Source: Clostridia bacterium (GTDB taxonomy: Bacteria; Bacillota_A; Clostridia; Christensenellales; Aristaeellaceae). Taken from it: a stretch of 50,862 nt of DNA. The stretch is from assembly GCA_025997215.1 (NCBI GenBank), contig BNUH01000017.1:1-50862 (forward strand), read 5' to 3'. Each line of letters opens with the position of its first letter. The first letter of the stretch is position 1. The notes under the pieces were generated by a model that was not told the origin of the DNA, made no database searches, and saw only the letters and a list, made by a program, of their open reading frames with translations. The translations under genes and the position numbers were made by a program. Positions 47,363 to 50,862 of the stretch are shown piece after piece.

Positions 47363-48101
47363 CGGGCTGGCCAGCCCGGATACCGCCGATTATGCGCTGG
47401 GGGATCAGAACGCGCTGATCCTGGCGGCGCAGTCGGGCGACGCCGCTGCGATGGCCGAGTTGGTGGAGCGGCACATCAAGCTGGTGCATGCCGCCGCGAA
47501 GCGTTTTAAGGGCGCGGACGCCAGCGAGGTCACGCAGTCGGGATGCGTCGGCTTGGTCGAGGCGATCCGGCGATTCGACACAGGACGCGGGGTGAGGTTT
47601 TCCACCTACGCGGTGCCGTATATTTTGGGGGAGATACGGCATTATCTGCGGACGGACCACGCGATGCACATTCCTAGGCGTTTGCAGGATGCCAGCCGCG
47701 AGGCCGCGCGAGCATCGGCGATGCTGACGGCACGGCTAGGCCGAGAGCCGACGGTGCCAGAGATCGCGGCGGAACTGAACATGTCGCCGGAAGAATTAGC
47801 GCTGGCGCTGGAAAGCCGGGCGGCACCCGTGTCGCTGGACGCGCCAATAGGCATGGAGGACGACACGCCGATGCATGAGTCATTGGGCGACGCGGCGTCG
47901 GGGATGTCGTTCGAGCGGGTTGACGTGCGGGATATATTGGAACGCTGCGAACCAGAGGAACGCGCGCTGCTGACGATGCGATTCTTCCGGGGCATGAGCC
48001 AGTCGGACGCGGCGCGGGTGCTGGGCATCAGCCAGCCCCAGGCTAGCCGCATGGAGAAACGCATCCTGGCCAGGCTGCGCAAGGAGGCGGAGAGCGCGTG
48101 A
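47340..48101 (+). CDS. sigF: Forespore sigma factor SigF
   Basis: A 253-residue sigma-70 family protein, the first forespore-specific sigma factor. Region 2: SGCVGLVEAIRRFDTGRGVR followed by FSTYAVPYILGEIRHYLR. Region 3: EPTVPEIAAELNMSPEELAL. Region 4: EERALLTMRFFRGMSQSDAA followed by RVLGISQPQASRMEKRIL. Position after spoIIAA-spoIIAB separates it from sigma-G. Translation starts inside spoIIAB. A terminator-like hairpin follows. Confidence 0.95.
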   Translation: MALTATNDGLASPDTADYALGDQNALILAAQSGDAAAMAELVERHIKLVHAAAKRFKGADASEVTQSGCVGLVEAIRRFDTGRGVRFSTYAVPYILGEIRHYLRTDHAMHIPRRLQDASREAARASAMLTARLGREPTVPEIAAELNMSPEELALALESRAAPVSLDAPIGMEDDTPMHESLGDAASGMSFERVDVRDILERCEPEERALLTMRFFRGMSQSDAARVLGISQPQASRMEKRILARLRKEAESA

Positions 48102-48129
48102 GGCAGCCAGTATAATCACCCTTCCCGCC

Positions 48130-48158
48130 AGCCCGCATACTCTGTAACAAGGCGGGCT
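48130..48158 (+). terminator. Intrinsic terminator of the spoIIA operon
   Basis: AGCCCGC/GCGGGCT 7-bp stem with 15-nt loop followed by TTGCGTTGTTGTT, 28 bp after the sigF stop. Confidence 0.65.
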
Positions 48159-48199
48159 TTGCGTTGTTGTTATGGCCTGCGCGTCAGGGGGGAATCGGT

Positions 48200-50041
48200 A
48201 TGTGTTCAATATGCGGCGTGGTGGATTCAACGCTTAATTTATCATCATTATCAAGCAATCAGAAGGAAAATGCCCAAGCGATGGGCCTTACCATGGGCAA
48301 GCGGGGGCCGGATCAGTCAGGCTTATACACGGTCGGCGGTGCAGTGCTGCAGCACAACCGCCTGGCCATCATAGACCTGGAGAACGGTCTGCAGCCGATG
48401 ACAGCCGAGCATGAAGGCTTCTCATACACAATCGTATACAATGGAGAATTGTACAACACTCCTGAATTGACCAACGAATTGCGAGCGCTGGGTGCGCGGT
48501 TCAAGACGCGGTGTGATACCGAGGTAGTTCTGTGGGCGTATATATTATGGGGTGAGGAATGTCCGGCGCATCTGAATGGGATATTCGCGTTCGGTGTGCT
48601 GGATGGCAAGCGGAACCAGCTTTTCCTGGCGCGCGACCGATTCGGGATCAAACCGCTGTACTATGCGCAGCGGAATGGGCGGCTGCTGTTCGCGTCGGAG
48701 TTGAAGGCGATCCTTGCACACCCGGACGTTAAGCCCATCCTTGACCACGAAGGGTTGTGGGAGCTGCTATTCCTGGCTCCAGCCAGCCGGATCGGTTCAG
48801 GATTATTCAAGGATGTGCATTCGCTGGAACCGGCGCATATTCTCATATGGGAAAACAAGATAATCAAGACCCGCGCCTATTGGGAGTTGCGCGCCGAACC
48901 GTTCACGGGCACCGAGTCGGACGCCGTCAACACGACGCGCATGATTCTGTCGGACGCGATACAGCGGCAGCTGGTGTCGGATGTACCGCTGGCGACATTC
49001 CTGTCGGGCGGGCTGGATTCATCTGTCGTGACGGCGGTCGCTGCGCGCTCTTATCGCCAGGATGGGCGGCGGCTTCACACATACTCATTCGAGTATGCGG
49101 GCAACCGCGAGTTCTTCCACAAATCCCTATTCCAGCCGCAGAGTGACGATGAATATGCGGCGTGGCTGGCCCGTGAGCTGGGCACGGAGCACCACATCCT
49201 GACCGTGACGCCTGAACAGGTGGCTGACGCGCTGATCCCGGCCATGCGGCTGCGGGACTTTCCGGGGCAAGCGGATATAGATTCATCACTGTTCTTGTAT
49301 TGTTTGCAGGTAAAGCAGCTGCACACGGTCGCGCTGTCGGGCGAGTGCGCGGACGAGATATTCGGCGGGTATCCGTGGTTTTATCGGCCGGAGATGTTGG
49401 AGAAGCCATTCTTTCCGTGGCTGCATGATCCGTTTATACGGGTGAAATTATTCAATGAGGAAATGGTTCAACCGAATAAAGGTTATGAATGGCTGTCGGA
49501 TGAATACCGCTCCGACCTGATGAAGTGCCCCGTATTGCCGGACGACACGCCGGATATGGTAACGGCGCGGCGGGCGACGTGGCTATCCACGCGGCATTTC
49601 ATGTATTCGTTATTAGAACGCAAAGACCGCATGAGCATGGGAGCGAGCCTGGAAGTGCGCGTGCCATTCAGCGATCATCGCGTGCTGGAATATGTATTCA
49701 ACGTGCCCTGGTCGATCAAGCGCAAGAATGATGTCGAAAAGTCGCTGCTGCGCGAGGCGATGGGCGATTACCTGCCCGAGCGCATCCGCAATCGCAAGAA
49801 AAGCCCATACCCGAAGGTGCATAACCCGGAGTACGAGCGGATCGTGCGTGAGCGGTTGGATTCGGTACTGTCGGACCCGGCGTCGCCACTGCGCGGGATG
49901 ATTGATCGTGTTGCGCTGTCTAGGACGCTTGAAGATTCTGACGGCACTTGGTATGGCCAGTTGATGGGTCGGCCGCAGTTGATAGCGTGGCTGCTGCAGT
50001 TGGATGGTTGGTTGTCGGAGTATAAGGTTATTATTAAGTAA
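48200..50041 (+). CDS. asnB: Asparagine synthase (glutamine-hydrolysing)
   Basis: A 613-residue enzyme making asparagine from aspartate, glutamine and ATP. Class II glutaminase domain (1-about 210) begins with MCSICGVVD, with the catalytic Cys at residue 2, plus RGPDQSG, LQHNRLAIIDL and YNGELYN. The synthetase domain has the PP-loop LSGGLDSS at 268-275 and ECADEIFGGYPWFYRPEM, RMSMGASLEVRVPFSDHRVLE. Start at 48200 because Cys2 must be at the N-terminus; GGGGGG precedes it. The length fits the family. Not obviously linked to the upstream sporulation operon. Confidence 0.96.
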   Translation: MCSICGVVDSTLNLSSLSSNQKENAQAMGLTMGKRGPDQSGLYTVGGAVLQHNRLAIIDLENGLQPMTAEHEGFSYTIVYNGELYNTPELTNELRALGARFKTRCDTEVVLWAYILWGEECPAHLNGIFAFGVLDGKRNQLFLARDRFGIKPLYYAQRNGRLLFASELKAILAHPDVKPILDHEGLWELLFLAPASRIGSGLFKDVHSLEPAHILIWENKIIKTRAYWELRAEPFTGTESDAVNTTRMILSDAIQRQLVSDVPLATFLSGGLDSSVVTAVAARSYRQDGRRLHTYSFEYAGNREFFHKSLFQPQSDDEYAAWLARELGTEHHILTVTPEQVADALIPAMRLRDFPGQADIDSSLFLYCLQVKQLHTVALSGECADEIFGGYPWFYRPEMLEKPFFPWLHDPFIRVKLFNEEMVQPNKGYEWLSDEYRSDLMKCPVLPDDTPDMVTARRATWLSTRHFMYSLLERKDRMSMGASLEVRVPFSDHRVLEYVFNVPWSIKRKNDVEKSLLREAMGDYLPERIRNRKKSPYPKVHNPEYERIVRERLDSVLSDPASPLRGMIDRVALSRTLEDSDGTWYGQLMGRPQLIAWLLQLDGWLSEYKVIIK

Positions 50042-50094
50042 TTTTTTATTCTGTTTCCCTCCGGGGGTTTTGGGTTCGTCCTCTGCCGAGGGGT

Positions 50095-50644
50095 TGCCCT
50101 CACTGCGGTGAGGGACTTGTTACTTTTCCCGTCCGTGGGAAAAGTAACCAAAAGGACGGCCAAAGGAGAGAGGCGCTATGGCGCCCTCTCTCCTCTGGAC
50201 TCCTTTCTCCAGCCATGTTGCACCCGCACCTTGGTCTATGACCAACGTTCCGATTGATTTACAAGCACTGTGTTGCAGGGTTCTCGCGGCTTCGCGGCGA
50301 GGTAGTCGCATTGGCGAGGCGTGGCATTATCATTATATAATCGTAACGCGCCCCTGCTATCAACTTCGGATCATCTAAGCACGTATACAAACAATACGAA
50401 ATCATAACAGACCAACGCCGCCATCTTTAGATTATCTAGGATTTCAAGTAAACAATATGATGCCAAAGACCTGCAACACTGTGCTACTCTGGATGTAGTT
50501 TGTTTGGTTTCATGCAGCAGGTGCAATATTGAGGAGGGAGAGTCCAGAGAGGGAGGGCACAGCTGCCCTCCCTCTTTGGCCGTCCTTTTGGTTACTTTTC
50601 CCACGGACGGGAAAAGTAACAAGTCCCTCACCACAGTGAGGGCA
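50095..50644. repeat. 550-bp inverted-repeat structure with nested hairpins
   Basis: Arms 50095-50210 and 50534-50644 are inverted copies over about 110 bp, nearly identical for 70 bp. Each arm encodes three hairpins: CCCTCAC/GTGAGGG, GTTACTTTTCCC/GGGAAAAGTAAC, and a GGAGAGAGG-type or GGGAGGGCA-type stem. The interior (50211-50533) carries an inner inverted pair GCACTGTGTTGCAGG (50265-50279) and CCTGCAACACTGTGC (50470-50484; one mismatch) and no convincing ORF. No clear target duplication was found. With the next feature it fills most of the non-coding stretch 50042-50862. Confidence 0.8.
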
Positions 50645-50690
50645 GTCCGCCCGCAGGCGATGGGATTCGCATATTGTCAATAACAAGTGA

Positions 50691-50740
50691 TTATGTCACC
50701 CCTCAAGCGAGTTAATTCACACGTGAAAATGTCAGCCCTG
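50691..50740. repeat. Paired ATGTCA repeats, possible insertion-sequence end
   Basis: ATGTCACCCCT and ATGTCAGCCCT are direct repeats 35-36 bp apart around a TTCAC-AC-GTGAA inverted repeat. Closely spaced sub-terminal repeats like this are common at transposon ends; the body would lie beyond the right edge of the window. Confidence 0.35.
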
Positions 50741-50760
50741 GGAAGGTGCGAAAAGAGCAG

Positions 50761-50815
50761 CTGTGGATATATGGACAACGTCCATGCGAATAGGACGTTG
50801 CCCACATACCCACAG
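50761..50815 (-). repeat. 23-bp stem-loop, fully paired only as minus-strand RNA
   Basis: CTGTGGATATATGGACAACGTCC (given here as positions 50761-50783, key core GGACAACGTCC) pairs with 50793-50815 across a 9-nt loop. The three mismatches are A-C on plus but G-U wobbles on minus, so a minus-strand transcript would be fully paired. No ORF lies in the last 220 bp. Confidence 0.6.
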
Positions 50816-50862
50816 CACTACTACTGCTGGGATACGATCATCCGCAGCTTACGTCCACAGTG

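Noticed and set aside
48111..48116. TATAAT after sigF as an asnB promoter
   Set aside because: No matching -35, and an intrinsic terminator lies between it and asnB.

Overview
The window comes from an endospore-forming, GC-rich member of the Firmicutes, most likely an uncultured Clostridia-type anaerobe. Evidence: strong AGGAGG-type ribosome binding sites, sigma-A promoters of the TTGACA-17-TATAAT type, and a large sporulation and germination gene set (spoIIR, sleB, ypeB, a ylbJ-like gene, spoIIAA-spoIIAB-sigF). Also Firmicutes-like are the metG-tatD-ksgA order and an aconitase-like hydratase next to an NADP-type isocitrate dehydrogenase.

Layout. 1-2.2 kb: small accessory island of XRE regulators, one AT-rich SAP-like gene and two tiny genes, ending at a tRNA-Lys(CTT) gene. 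2.6-5.5 kb: spoIIR-sleB-ypeB, reading left. 5.6-6.75 kb: thiI. 6.87-7.15 kb: a short non-autonomous inverted-repeat element flanked by a direct repeat. 7.2-10.4 kb: dapF, aspartokinase and an AEC transporter, reading left. 10.5-14.4 kb: GNAT, then metG-tatD-ksgA. 14.4-16.7 kb: cobalamin-type riboswitch controlling a binding protein and permease. 16.7-18.6 kb: ylbJ-like gene and a divergent patatin. 18.8-24.2 kb: hydratase, isocitrate dehydrogenase and topoisomerase III.

24.2-38.2 kb: two divergent metabolic operons. One reads left (Old Yellow Enzyme, SDR, FAD flavoprotein). The other reads right (E2, E3, fused E1 of a 2-oxoacid dehydrogenase complex, then class II aldolase/SDR fusion, PHP protein, zinc dehydrogenase). 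Together they look like a catabolic locus for an unidentified substrate.

38.2-42.7 kb: two proteins sharing an N-terminal helical domain, plus a large GLUG-repeat protein; none has a signal peptide and one has a sigma-K-like promoter, so I suggest spore surface proteins. 42.9-43.4 kb: RelB/DinJ-YoeB toxin-antitoxin pair. 43.4-46.4 kb: three-gene ABC transporter preceded by a leader with its own promoter, operator-like palindrome, small ORF, hairpin around the stop codon and intrinsic terminator. 46.5-48.1 kb: spoIIA operon with a sigma-H-like promoter. 48.2-50.0 kb: asparagine synthetase. 50.1-50.86 kb: non-coding, with a roughly 550-bp inverted-repeat structure and a second hairpin region that may be the end of an element outside the window.

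All functions are read from sequence motifs and family knowledge; no database search was run.
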